Origin: a bacterium
Lineage (GTDB): Bacteria > Vulcanimicrobiota > Xenobia > Xenobiales > Xenobiaceae
Reading direction: 5' to 3'
NCBI GenBank assembly: GCA_022839105.1
Contig: JALHDH010000072.1
Span: 1 to 30,367 of the forward strand
Length of the DNA: 30,367 bases
Shown here: in pieces, positions 16,156 to 23,515 of the stretch
How the letters are laid out: the number at the start of each line of letters is the position of its first letter
Numbering within the stretch: the stretch's first letter is position 1
Made by a program: the position numbers and the translations under genes
Notes under the pieces: generated by a model
Seen by the model: the letters and a program-made list of their open reading frames with translations, nothing else
Databases searched by the model: none
Told to the model about the DNA's origin: nothing

Positions 16156-17058
16156 ATGATCCGATTTGTCGCTTCCTGCGCCCAGTTTGCCGTCCGTCCC
16201 ATGGCCGTGACCGAGAATCTCGAAAAGGCCGTCCACTGGATCGAGCGCGCCGTCCGCGAGAACGGAGCCCGCCTGGTGGTGCTGCCCGAGACCGTCACGA
16301 CCGGCTTCACTCCCGGCGTCCCCCCCGAGGAGCTCTGGGATTCGGTCGATACCCTCCCGGGTTCGAAGTGGGAGCCGATCCTGAAGGTGGCCCGGGGACT
16401 GAAGGTCCACGTGGTCCTGCCCACCTACGAGCGGGGACCCGAGCGCGGGACCGTCTTCAACTCGGCGGCCCTGGTGGATTCCACCGGCCAGATGACCGCG
16501 GTGTATCGCAAGACGCATCTGTTCCCGACCGAGAGACGGACCTCGCAGGGGGGGTGGAGCACCCCCGGATCCAGCCCCGTGGTGGTCGAGACCGAGTTGG
16601 GGTGCCTGGGCCTGACGATCTGCTATGACGGGGACTTCCCCGAGCTCTACCGGGCGGAGGCCATCATGGGGGCGGAGGTGATCTGCCGGCCCAGCGCCCT
16701 CCTGCGGTCCTTCGAGATCTGGGAGATGACCAACAAGGCACGGGCCTACGACAACCATGTCTATCTGTTGGCCTGCAATGCCATCGGCCCCGACGGGGGA
16801 GGCCACTACTACTACGGGCACTCGATGATCGTCTCGCCCATCGCCCAGGTCCTGGGGCTGGCTCGCGGCACCGAGGAGATCCTGGCCGTAGAGCTCGACC
16901 CCGACCCGATCAAGAGGATCACCTACGGGACCAACACTCCGATGATCTTCGATCACCTCCAGGATCGCAACCTGGCCGCCTATGCCAATCTCCTGACTCC
17001 GGCCCAGAGCCGCTTTGAGCCGGCCTGTCGGATTCCCTCGAATCTCCCGGGCGCCTGA
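16156..17058 (+). CDS. Nitrilase-superfamily amidohydrolase (carbon-nitrogen hydrolase)
   Basis: The 300-residue protein has the full catalytic triad of the superfamily: E45 in VVLPETV, K119 in VYRKTHLF and C156 in ICYDGDFPE. These cytosolic enzymes hydrolyse amides or carbamoyl groups through a Cys thioester. The motif around the cysteine is amidase-like rather than true nitrilase, but the substrate cannot be read. As the last gene of the cluster it could hydrolyse the amide left after carbamoyl transfer (oxamate-like) or an N-carbamoyl intermediate; this is inference. I chose ATG at 16156 because GGAGGAG lies about 10 bases upstream; an in-frame ATG at 16102 falls inside the preceding hairpin and is unlikely. 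Confidence 0.87.
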   Translation: MIRFVASCAQFAVRPMAVTENLEKAVHWIERAVRENGARLVVLPETVTTGFTPGVPPEELWDSVDTLPGSKWEPILKVARGLKVHVVLPTYERGPERGTVFNSAALVDSTGQMTAVYRKTHLFPTERRTSQGGWSTPGSSPVVVETELGCLGLTICYDGDFPELYRAEAIMGAEVICRPSALLRSFEIWEMTNKARAYDNHVYLLACNAIGPDGGGHYYYGHSMIVSPIAQVLGLARGTEEILAVELDPDPIKRITYGTNTPMIFDHLQDRNLAAYANLLTPAQSRFEPACRIPSNLPGA

Positions 17059-17306
17059 AGGTCCGTCCTGAAGGCCTGGAAAATTGCCTTGTCTTCGGCA
17101 GGAGCCGCGCAGGGAACCGGCTCCGGGCGGGGAATGACCCGATCCGAGGACCCGCCAGGGGTCCTTGGGGATGGTCGGAACCTGGTCTCCGCTCGGCACG
17201 AGGTTCAATCGGCCTTGTCGCGGGGGGGCCTGGCAAAGGCCTCGGGCTTGACGGCTCGTGCTAAGTTAGGTTGATAGAGGATCGGATCGAGGGTCGGAGC
17301 GGGTCC
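17059..17306 (+). promoter_or_regulatory. Intergenic region with possible promoter of the zinc-ribbon gene
   Basis: No gene is supported in this stretch after the nitrilase stop. Near its end, TTGACG (17248-17253) followed by an AT-richer patch (CTAAGTTAGGTTGATAG, 17261-17277) could serve as a promoter, but the -10 match is poor. It leads into the unusual duplicated leader of the zinc-ribbon gene. Confidence 0.25.
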
Positions 17307-17365
17307 AACTCCAGTTCACTCGGATCTGGCCAATCTATCGCATCTCGAAGGAGTGAATCGGAGTT
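17307..17365 (+). promoter_or_regulatory. Leader hairpin that sequesters the translation start of the zinc-ribbon gene
   Basis: AACTCCAGTTCACTC (17307-17321) is complementary to GAGTGAATCGGAGTT (17351-17365): 13 Watson-Crick pairs, one G-U and one mismatch, around a 29-base loop. The downstream arm covers the end of AAGGAG and the first two bases of the TTG start in repeat copy 1. The identical arm occurs again at 17396-17410 in copy 2, so the upstream arm can pair with either initiation site. This suggests RNA-structure control of translation (for example temperature), which is inferred, not shown. Confidence 0.55.
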
Positions 17366-17416
17366 GTTCTATGGCCAATCTATCGCATCTCGAAGGAGTG
17401 AATCGGAGTTGTTCTA
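17327..17416 (+). repeat. Perfect 45-bp tandem duplication of a ribosome binding site and start codon
   Basis: Two identical, directly abutting 45-base units span 17327-17371 and 17372-17416. Each holds AAGGAG, a 10-base spacer, TTG and the two following codons (Phe-Tyr). Because 45 is a multiple of three, both starts are in the same frame as the zinc-ribbon protein, and the upstream start would add 15 residues. Perfect identity implies a recent slippage event or a duplication kept intact, unless it is an assembly artefact. Confidence 0.95.
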
Positions 17417-17969
17417 CCAGGATCGAAACCTCACTTGCGCCGATTGTGGCGCGGAATTTGTCTTTACGGCCGGCGAACAGGAGTTCCACGCGTCCAAAGG
17501 ATTTACCAGCGAGCCCCGTCGGTGCCCCGGGTGCCGTGCGGCCCGCAAGGCCTCCCAGGGAGGAGGCCCCCGTGGCGGCTCTTCTGACGCCTTCTCGGGT
17601 CGCCCTCCCCGTCAGATGTTCGACGCGGTCTGCGCCGAGTGTGGCAAGGAGACCCAGGTTCCCTTCCAGCCCACGGGCAGCCGCCCGGTCTATTGCTCCG
17701 ATTGCTTCCGAGCCAGCGGTGGTGGTGGCGGGGGGCGTTCCGGCGGTGGCGGCGGCTACGGCGGTGGCGGCGGCAGCCGTGACAGCTACGGCGGTGGCGG
17801 TGGCTACAGCGGTGGCGGCGGCTACGGCGGCGGCGGTGGCTACAGCGGTGGCGGTGGCGGCGGCTACAGCGGTGGCGGCGGCTACGGCGGCGGTGGCGGC
17901 GGTCGCGGCGGTCGCAAGAAGGATCGCGGCGGAGACCGTGACCGGGATCGCGATCGCGATCGCTGGTAG
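17409..17969 (+). CDS. Zinc-ribbon protein with glycine-rich, RGG/RD tail (putative nucleic-acid binding)
   Basis: From the TTG at 17409 the product is 186 residues and begins MFYQDRNLTCADCG, matching the usual start of this zinc-ribbon family. Four Cys pairs are visible: CADC and CPGC around a FVFTAGEQEFH core (first ribbon), then CAEC and CSDC around VPFQPTGSRPVYC (second ribbon). From about residue 100 to 170 the chain is Gly/Tyr/Ser repeats, ending in RGGRKKDRGG and alternating Asp-Arg residues. Such tails in other proteins bind RNA or drive condensate formation; no function is established here. An identical upstream start at 17364 would give 201 residues. A strong terminator follows. The coding repeat GGCGGTGGC is prone to slippage, so tail length may vary among strains. 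Confidence 0.85.
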   Translation: MFYQDRNLTCADCGAEFVFTAGEQEFHASKGFTSEPRRCPGCRAARKASQGGGPRGGSSDAFSGRPPRQMFDAVCAECGKETQVPFQPTGSRPVYCSDCFRASGGGGGGRSGGGGGYGGGGGSRDSYGGGGGYSGGGGYGGGGGYSGGGGGGYSGGGGYGGGGGGRGGRKKDRGGDRDRDRDRDRW

Positions 17970-18010
17970 ACCCCCCAGGTTCCAGCAAGACCTGCTGGTC
18001 CTCTAGAAGA

Positions 18011-18046
18011 GAAGCCCTGCCGTTGGACCCGGGCAGGGCTTCTTCG
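18011..18046 (+). terminator. Rho-independent terminator after the zinc-ribbon gene
   Basis: GAAGCCCTGCC (18011-18021) pairs perfectly with GGCAGGGCTTC (18032-18042) across a 10-base loop and is followed by TTCGTTTT. The reverse-strand histidine kinase ends at 18064, so the hairpin may also help terminate that operon. Confidence 0.85.
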
Positions 18047-18063
18047 TTTTCCGGAGGCGCGGT

Positions 18064-19170
18064 TCAGGCGAGGGGCAGGCGCACCACCGCGGCCGTGCCT
18101 CCCATCTCGGAAGCCTCCAGCCTGAGGGTGCCTCCGTGGGCCCGGGCGATCCGGTCGCAGATGGCCAGGCCCAGTCCGCTGCCGCGTTCGCGGGTGGTGA
18201 ATCCGGGGCGCAGGACCCGATCCCGCAACTCCGCGGGGATTCCGGCACCGGAGTCCTCGACCCGAAGCTCGAAGCCTTCCGGAGTCCTGCAGGCCACCAG
18301 GCGGATCCGCCCCCCTTCATCCAGGGCTTCCACTGCGTTCTCGGCCAGCAGCAACAGCAACCGGGTCAGAAGATCGGCGTCTCCCTGGATCCGGGCCTCC
18401 TCCTCCAGGGCCAGCTCCACCCGCACGTCGGAGGGGCGGCGCAGCTCCAGCATGGCCTGGCGGGCGACGGCGGCCAGCGAGGCCTCGGCCTGGAGGGGCT
18501 GCAAGGCCCGGGTCAGGAAGACCCGGTCCGAGATCAGCCGGGTGGCCCGGTCGATCTCGGCATCCAGGCGATCCAGGAGCGATTCCTGATCCTCGGGATC
18601 CGCTCCTCGGAGCAGGTCCAGGGCGACGCGCAGGTTGGCCAGGGGGCCTCGCAGGTCATGCCCCAGTTGCCGGGCCATCCGGCTCAGCGAGGCGGCGTTG
18701 CGCTCGCCTGTGTCGGGGCCCGGGCCAGCGGTGAGCTCCCATTCCTCCAGGTCGGCCTGGCATTCCTGGGCGCGTTCTGCGTGGGCGGCAGCCTTCAGGA
18801 TCCAGGACAGGGTCCGGGCGTGGGCCTCCAGCAGGTCCATTTCGTGGCTGGCAAAGGGAATCCGATCAGCCCGGGTCACGCACAGGACCCCCTGGCTCTC
18901 GGGCAGGAGGACGCCGACCAGTGCCTGGAGGTCGGCCGGAAGGAATTCCGAGGCTCCCGGGTCGGAGGGCGCGAGCTGGCAGGTCCGGCCCCTCTGCATG
19001 CAGAGCCGTGGGAATCCGTCGGGCAATCCGGTTCCCGCCGGAGCCGAGGCGACCTGGACCAGCCCCGCGGCCTGGGCCAGGTGCAGGCTCAGGGTCCGGG
19101 CCCTCAGGGCCAGCCGCAATTCTTCCAGGAAGCGCAGAATCTCGTTGTTGGCTTGGGATGGTGCAGTCAT
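18064..19170 (-). CDS. Soluble sensor histidine kinase (GAF-like plus HisKA/HATPase)
   Basis: The 368-residue protein is a cytosolic two-component sensor kinase with no membrane segment. Residues 1-125 form a GAF-like input region with a Cys pair (C57, C64). A coiled linker follows, then the dimerisation box QLGHDLRGPLANL with phospho-acceptor H171. The ATP-binding domain shows the N box around N278 (ENAVEALDEGG), DSGAGIP (G1, from 306) and GSGLGLAI (G2, from 330). All catalytic motifs are intact. No response regulator is adjacent, so it is an orphan in this view. Its start overlaps the stop of the LOG-family gene by 4 bases, implying co-translation. The signal sensed is unknown. Confidence 0.9.
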   Translation of the reverse strand: MTAPSQANNEILRFLEELRLALRARTLSLHLAQAAGLVQVASAPAGTGLPDGFPRLCMQRGRTCQLAPSDPGASEFLPADLQALVGVLLPESQGVLCVTRADRIPFASHEMDLLEAHARTLSWILKAAAHAERAQECQADLEEWELTAGPGPDTGERNAASLSRMARQLGHDLRGPLANLRVALDLLRGADPEDQESLLDRLDAEIDRATRLISDRVFLTRALQPLQAEASLAAVARQAMLELRRPSDVRVELALEEEARIQGDADLLTRLLLLLAENAVEALDEGGRIRLVACRTPEGFELRVEDSGAGIPAELRDRVLRPGFTTRERGSGLGLAICDRIARAHGGTLRLEASEMGGTAAVVRLPLA

Positions 19171-20318
19171 GAGGGTCTCCCTGCATTGGGGTCCTGGGTC
19201 GGGGCCAGGGGATCGGTCGGATCGACCTCATCGGGAATCAGGCCGCCCTCTCCGGCTTCGGGAACCTCGATCCGGGAGCCCTCGGGCAGAGGCAGGCGGT
19301 TCAGGGCATCGACGAATTCCCGCAGCCTCCCGTAGCGCCGACGGGCGAAGCGGAATTTCAGGCGGGGGAGATGGGCGATGGGCAGGTCATCCGCCTCGGG
19401 GGGGAGTGGACCCGTGGCCTCGATCCGCCCGCCCAGGACCAGATCGCTGAACTCGTCGTTGAGGGCCTCGATCTCCTCCGCCAGCAGGGGGGCCTCCAGA
19501 CGCACCACCAGCTCGTCCTTCACGTAGCGCATCGAATGGTAGCGCCGATAGAAGCCGGTGATCTCGTCGCAGGCGCTCTGCAGGTCGTCGGTGATCCGGT
19601 ACAGGCTCAGATCTTCGGCCGAGATCAACCCACGTCCCAGGAGGTGCTCGCGGACATAGGCGTCCCAGTCGCTCCAGAAGTCGCTGCCCGGCGGGTGGAC
19701 GAAGACGATCGGCACCAGGTGGGACTTCCCGGTCTGCACCAGGGTCAGGGATTCAAAGGCCTCATCGTGGGTGCCGTAGCCTCCCGGGAACATCCCGATG
19801 GCGTGGGAGTCCTTCAGGAAGGCCAGCTTGCGGGTGAAGAAGTACTTGAAGTTGACCAGCTTCTCGTCACCCGCGATGGCGGAATTCGCAGTCTGCTCGA
19901 AGGGGAGCTTGATGTTCAGGCCAAAGGACATCTCGCGTCCGGCCCCCTCGTTGCCGGCCTTCATGATCCCATGGCCGGCGCCGGTGAGCGTCATGAAGCC
20001 CCGGGCTGCCATCTCGCGGCAGAATTCAAGGGCCTGGAGATACTCGGGGGCCTCTTCCTCTGTGCGGGCCGACCCGAAGACGCTGACCTTCCGCACCCGG
20101 TTGTAGGGGCGAAGCACCTTGAAGGAGTAGCGCATCTCCTTGAGGGCCGAGTTGATGATCTTCAGGTCTCCGCGGCCGGTTCCGTCTCGAGCCAGCTTCA
20201 GGGCGGTGACCAGCATCTCGCGGATCAGCTCCGCGTGAGCCGGAGGGGCATGCTCGTCGAGGTATCCGGCCAGGGCCGTGTCGAGTTCGGGGACTCCGGT
20301 GAGGTACCTGGTCGCCAT
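19167..20318 (-). CDS. LOG-family Rossmann-fold protein (lysine-decarboxylase-like/TIGR00730 type)
   Basis: The 383-residue protein contains the LOG-family core at about 75-260: VSVFGSARTEEEAPEY, TGAGHGIMKAGNEGA (the GGGxxGxM loop) and FPGGYGTHDEAFE (the PGGxGTxxE motif). Family members cleave nucleoside 5'-monophosphates to the base and ribose-5-phosphate (cytokinin activation in plants and some bacteria) or are of unknown role. A helical N-terminal extension (1-70) and an acidic C-terminal tail of about 120 residues make it longer than typical LOG proteins (about 190 residues). The ATG at 20318 has AAGGAG upstream. It is the first gene of an operon with the histidine kinase, an uncommon pairing. 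Confidence 0.85.
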   Translation of the reverse strand: MATRYLTGVPELDTALAGYLDEHAPPAHAELIREMLVTALKLARDGTGRGDLKIINSALKEMRYSFKVLRPYNRVRKVSVFGSARTEEEAPEYLQALEFCREMAARGFMTLTGAGHGIMKAGNEGAGREMSFGLNIKLPFEQTANSAIAGDEKLVNFKYFFTRKLAFLKDSHAIGMFPGGYGTHDEAFESLTLVQTGKSHLVPIVFVHPPGSDFWSDWDAYVREHLLGRGLISAEDLSLYRITDDLQSACDEITGFYRRYHSMRYVKDELVVRLEAPLLAEEIEALNDEFSDLVLGGRIEATGPLPPEADDLPIAHLPRLKFRFARRRYGRLREFVDALNRLPLPEGSRIEVPEAGEGGLIPDEVDPTDPLAPTQDPNAGRPS

Positions 20319-20570
20319 GGGACTCCTTGAGAAGGCCCCGTGCCTCGTCTGGCGGGCGGCTCCGCGTCCAGGCAGGCCCTCGCGCCCTGAGGTGGGGCGA
20401 TTCGATCGCGACTGCCGGCGAGAGCCGGGAGCAGGCAGTCCACGACCAGGGGCGACTTCAAAGCCAGGTCCAGGAGTCCTTCACGCCGGGCCCGCTTCCG
20501 TGGGGTTGCAGGAGTCCGAGGGCTGGAGAAAAATCCCTCCGGGTTCCCCGATTCGGAAAGGAGTCCGGAC

Positions 20571-22064
20571 ATGCCGTCTCTTCGCCGTGCGGGCCTGGCG
20601 CTCTGCCTGGTCGCCCTCCTGGCCCTGCCCGCTGGCGCCTCGCTGGAACTCCCGGTGCGGCGCTTCGTTCTGCCCAACGGTCTCACCGTCCTGTTCCTGC
20701 CCCGGCCGCAGGCACCCGTCTTCACCGGCTACCTCCTGGCCCGGGTGGGGAGCGTCAATGAGTGGCCCGGGATCACCGGAGGCTCGCATTTCCTCGAGCA
20801 CATGATGTTCAAGGGAACCCGCAGGTTCGGGACCCTGGACCATGAAGCCGAAAAGCCCGTCCTGGACCGCATCGACCGGCTGGCCTCCGAGATGCGCCGC
20901 GAGCAGGCCCTCCTGCGCACGGCCTACGGCCAGGGGAACCCCCAGAGGGTGGCCACCCTGCGCTCGCAGATTGCCGACCTCGAGAAGGGCTTGAAGCGCC
21001 TGGCGGTCTCCGACGAACTGTGGGGGATCTACCAGCGCCACGGGGGCACCAGCCTCAACGCCTCCACGGGCTGGGACTCGACGCAGTACTACGTCCAGTT
21101 GCCCGTCAATCGCTTCCGCCTGTGGGCCTTGCTGGAGTCGGATCGCCTGACCTCTCCGGTGTTCCGGGAATTCTACTCGGAGCGCGACGTGGTCCGCGAG
21201 GAGCGACGCCTGCGGACCGAGACCAGCCCCATGGGGATGCTCTTCGAGCAGTTCATGGCCACGCTCCACGACGGCAGCCCCTACGGCAACCCGGTGGTGG
21301 GCTGGCCCTCGGATCTCGAGACCATCTCGCGGGAGTACCTTCTGGCCTATTTCGGACACTACTACGCCCCCTCGAACCTGGTGGCCGTCGTGATCGGCGA
21401 TCTGGACGAGGCGGAGGTGCGCCAGGGGATGGCGGAAACCTTCGGTCGCATTCCGCGGCGCCCGGATCCCCGACCGGTCTTCACCCGGGACATCCCGCCG
21501 GTGGGCGAGCGTCGCGTCGAGGTGGTGCATCCCGCCCGTCCGCAGGTCCTGATCGGCTATCCTGGTCCCGCCCCTGGCCATCCGGATCAGTACGCCCTGC
21601 AGGTCCTGTCCGGAATCCTGTCCATGGGGCGCACCTCGAGACTCCATCTCAACCTGGTCCAGACCGGCCTGGCCCAGGAGGCCTCGGCAGACGTCTACAT
21701 GCGGGCGCTGGACAACCTCTTCGTGGGTCATGTGGTCCCTCAGGCGCCCCATGCCCCGGCTCGGGTCGAGGCCGCCTTCGAAGCGGAGATCCGGCGCCTG
21801 GCGGAAGCTCCTCCGGAGGCCTGGGAGATGGAGAAGGTCCGCAAGAACCTGGAAGCCGACTTCGTCCGCTCGCTGGACTTCCCGCTGGGACTGGCCGGGG
21901 CCCTGGCTCGCGCCGAGGCCTTCCGGGGGACCTGGCGCAACTTTGACGAGCGAGCCCGCTACCTTGCCGTGACCGGAACCGACGTGCAACGGGTGGCGCG
22001 CGAGTACCTGACCCGGGAGAGGCGGACCGTGGCCACCCTGGTCCAGAAGGAGTCCACGCCTTGA
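20571..22064 (+). CDS. Secreted M16 (insulinase-family) zinc peptidase, catalytic member
   Basis: The 497-residue protein has a signal peptide (residues 1-23, ending PAGAS) and the inverse zinc motif H73-F-L-E76-H77 in GGSHFLEHMMFKG. The distal zinc glutamate is E210 or E211 in DVVREERR. The HxxEH-to-glutamate distance is about 60 residues longer than usual because of a charged helical insertion (about 95-150, MRREQALLRTAYGQG and following). It should degrade peptides outside the cytoplasmic membrane. A strong AAGGAG precedes the ATG. The following gene encodes a zinc-less paralogue whose start overlaps this stop, as in heterodimeric M16B peptidases. Confidence 0.92.
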   Translation: MPSLRRAGLALCLVALLALPAGASLELPVRRFVLPNGLTVLFLPRPQAPVFTGYLLARVGSVNEWPGITGGSHFLEHMMFKGTRRFGTLDHEAEKPVLDRIDRLASEMRREQALLRTAYGQGNPQRVATLRSQIADLEKGLKRLAVSDELWGIYQRHGGTSLNASTGWDSTQYYVQLPVNRFRLWALLESDRLTSPVFREFYSERDVVREERRLRTETSPMGMLFEQFMATLHDGSPYGNPVVGWPSDLETISREYLLAYFGHYYAPSNLVAVVIGDLDEAEVRQGMAETFGRIPRRPDPRPVFTRDIPPVGERRVEVVHPARPQVLIGYPGPAPGHPDQYALQVLSGILSMGRTSRLHLNLVQTGLAQEASADVYMRALDNLFVGHVVPQAPHAPARVEAAFEAEIRRLAEAPPEAWEMEKVRKNLEADFVRSLDFPLGLAGALARAEAFRGTWRNFDERARYLAVTGTDVQRVAREYLTRERRTVATLVQKESTP

Positions 22065-23515
22065 GAACCTCCGTCGCGCTGTTGTTGACCTTCCTGTGCG
22101 CTTTCACCGCGCCGGTTCGCGCTGAGGCGCCGCCCCCGGCCCGCTCGCAGGGAAGCCGGATCGTCGAGAAGATGACCTTCCCTCCGATGCGCTTTGAGCT
22201 CCCGAAGGTGGGAACGCAGGTCCACCGTCGGGTCCTCTCCAACGGGATCGTCTTGTGGATGGTCCCGGATTCCACGCTTCCGCGGGTTCGGGCCCGCCTG
22301 GCGGTCCGAGGCGGAAGCCTGCACGAATCGCTCGCCAAGCACGGGGTCGTGGCGCTGACCTCCACGGTCCAGCGCACCGGGGGAATCCGGAGCCTGGGCC
22401 CTGAGGAGCTGGACCGCCGGCTGGAGATCGAGGCGATCCGCCTCGACTCGGGCTTCTCCGAGGAGATCAGCTTCCTGGACCTGGACGTCCTGAAGCCGGG
22501 CCTGGCCACGGGCCTGGAACTCCTGGCCGAGATGGCGCGTCATCCGCGCTTCGATGCCGGGCAGTTGGAGATCGCCCGCGAGCAGATCCACGAGGATCTG
22601 CGTCGCCAGAACGACAGTCCGGGCCGGATCGCCCATCGCGAGTTCCCCTACCTGATCTTCGGCGAGGATCCCTCCGGTCGCAAGCTGGGCTGGCCGAGCG
22701 TCCAGGCCCTCTCGCGCGAGGACCTGCAGGCCTGGCACGCCCGGATCTGGACGCCGGATCGGGCCTTCATGGCGGTCGCCGGGGACTTCGAGCCAGAGGC
22801 CCTCGCGGCCGCGCTGGAACGTGTCTTCAGCGATTGGAGGCCCGCAGTTTCCAGCCTTCCGGAACTCCCGATCCTGGGGGAGGACCCTCCCGGTGGCGTC
22901 TTCCTCGTGGAGCGCCCTCTCAACCAGAGCCACGTCGTGATCGGGCACCGAGGGGTCTCCAGGCAGGATCCCGACCTGGAGGCCATCCAGGTCATGGACT
23001 ATATCCTGGGAAGCGGGGGGTTTTCTTCCCGCCTGGTCGAGAGGGTTCGCAACCGGGCCGGACTGGCCTACAGCGTCGGCTCGCAGATCGGCACCGACGA
23101 CCCGCGACGCGGGAGCTTCCAGGTGGTCTTCCAGACCCGGACGGATGCCACGCGACGGGCCATCGACCTGGTCCTGGCCGAGATCGAGGGGCTGCGGGAC
23201 CGGCCCGTCCCGGCCGCCGAACTGCAGCAGGCCCGGGCCTCGCTGCTCAACTCGATGGTCTCCTGGTTCGACAACCCCTTCCGGACGGCCTGGCGCTTCG
23301 CGGGACTGGAACTGCGCGGGCTGCCCTTCGACCACTTCCAGACCCGGATGGACAAGCTCCGGGCACTCACCCAGGCCGACATCCAGAGGGTGGCCCGCCG
23401 GGTCCTCCAGCCGGAGCGGCTGGTCTACCTGGTGGTGGGCGAGTCGGGTGGCTTTGACGCCAGCCTGGAGGATCTCGGCAAGGTGCAGAAGGTGGAGCTC
23501 GAGACCGTGCCGTGA
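22061..23515 (+). CDS. Secreted M16 peptidase-like protein, non-catalytic partner
   Basis: The 484-residue protein has a signal peptide (about 1-23, ending PVRA) and the M16 fold. At the site of the zinc motif it has H94-G-V-V-A, so the catalytic Glu and second His are gone. In known M16B pairs such subunits form a dimeric peptide-binding chamber with the active partner. The TTG start lies in the TTGA overlap with the upstream stop, with AAGGAG at 22047-22052, so the two are translationally coupled. The reverse-strand brxL reading frame runs 91 bases into its 3' end, but only because of a frameshift in brxL. Confidence 0.9.
   Translation: MRTSVALLLTFLCAFTAPVRAEAPPPARSQGSRIVEKMTFPPMRFELPKVGTQVHRRVLSNGIVLWMVPDSTLPRVRARLAVRGGSLHESLAKHGVVALTSTVQRTGGIRSLGPEELDRRLEIEAIRLDSGFSEEISFLDLDVLKPGLATGLELLAEMARHPRFDAGQLEIAREQIHEDLRRQNDSPGRIAHREFPYLIFGEDPSGRKLGWPSVQALSREDLQAWHARIWTPDRAFMAVAGDFEPEALAAALERVFSDWRPAVSSLPELPILGEDPPGGVFLVERPLNQSHVVIGHRGVSRQDPDLEAIQVMDYILGSGGFSSRLVERVRNRAGLAYSVGSQIGTDDPRRGSFQVVFQTRTDATRRAIDLVLAEIEGLRDRPVPAAELQQARASLLNSMVSWFDNPFRTAWRFAGLELRGLPFDHFQTRMDKLRALTQADIQRVARRVLQPERLVYLVVGESGGFDASLEDLGKVQKVELETVP

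Noticed and set aside
17724..17920. Possible repeat array or CRISPR-like structure
   Set aside because: The short GGCGGTGGC-type repeats are irregular and in frame, coding for the glycine-rich protein tail; there are no spacers.
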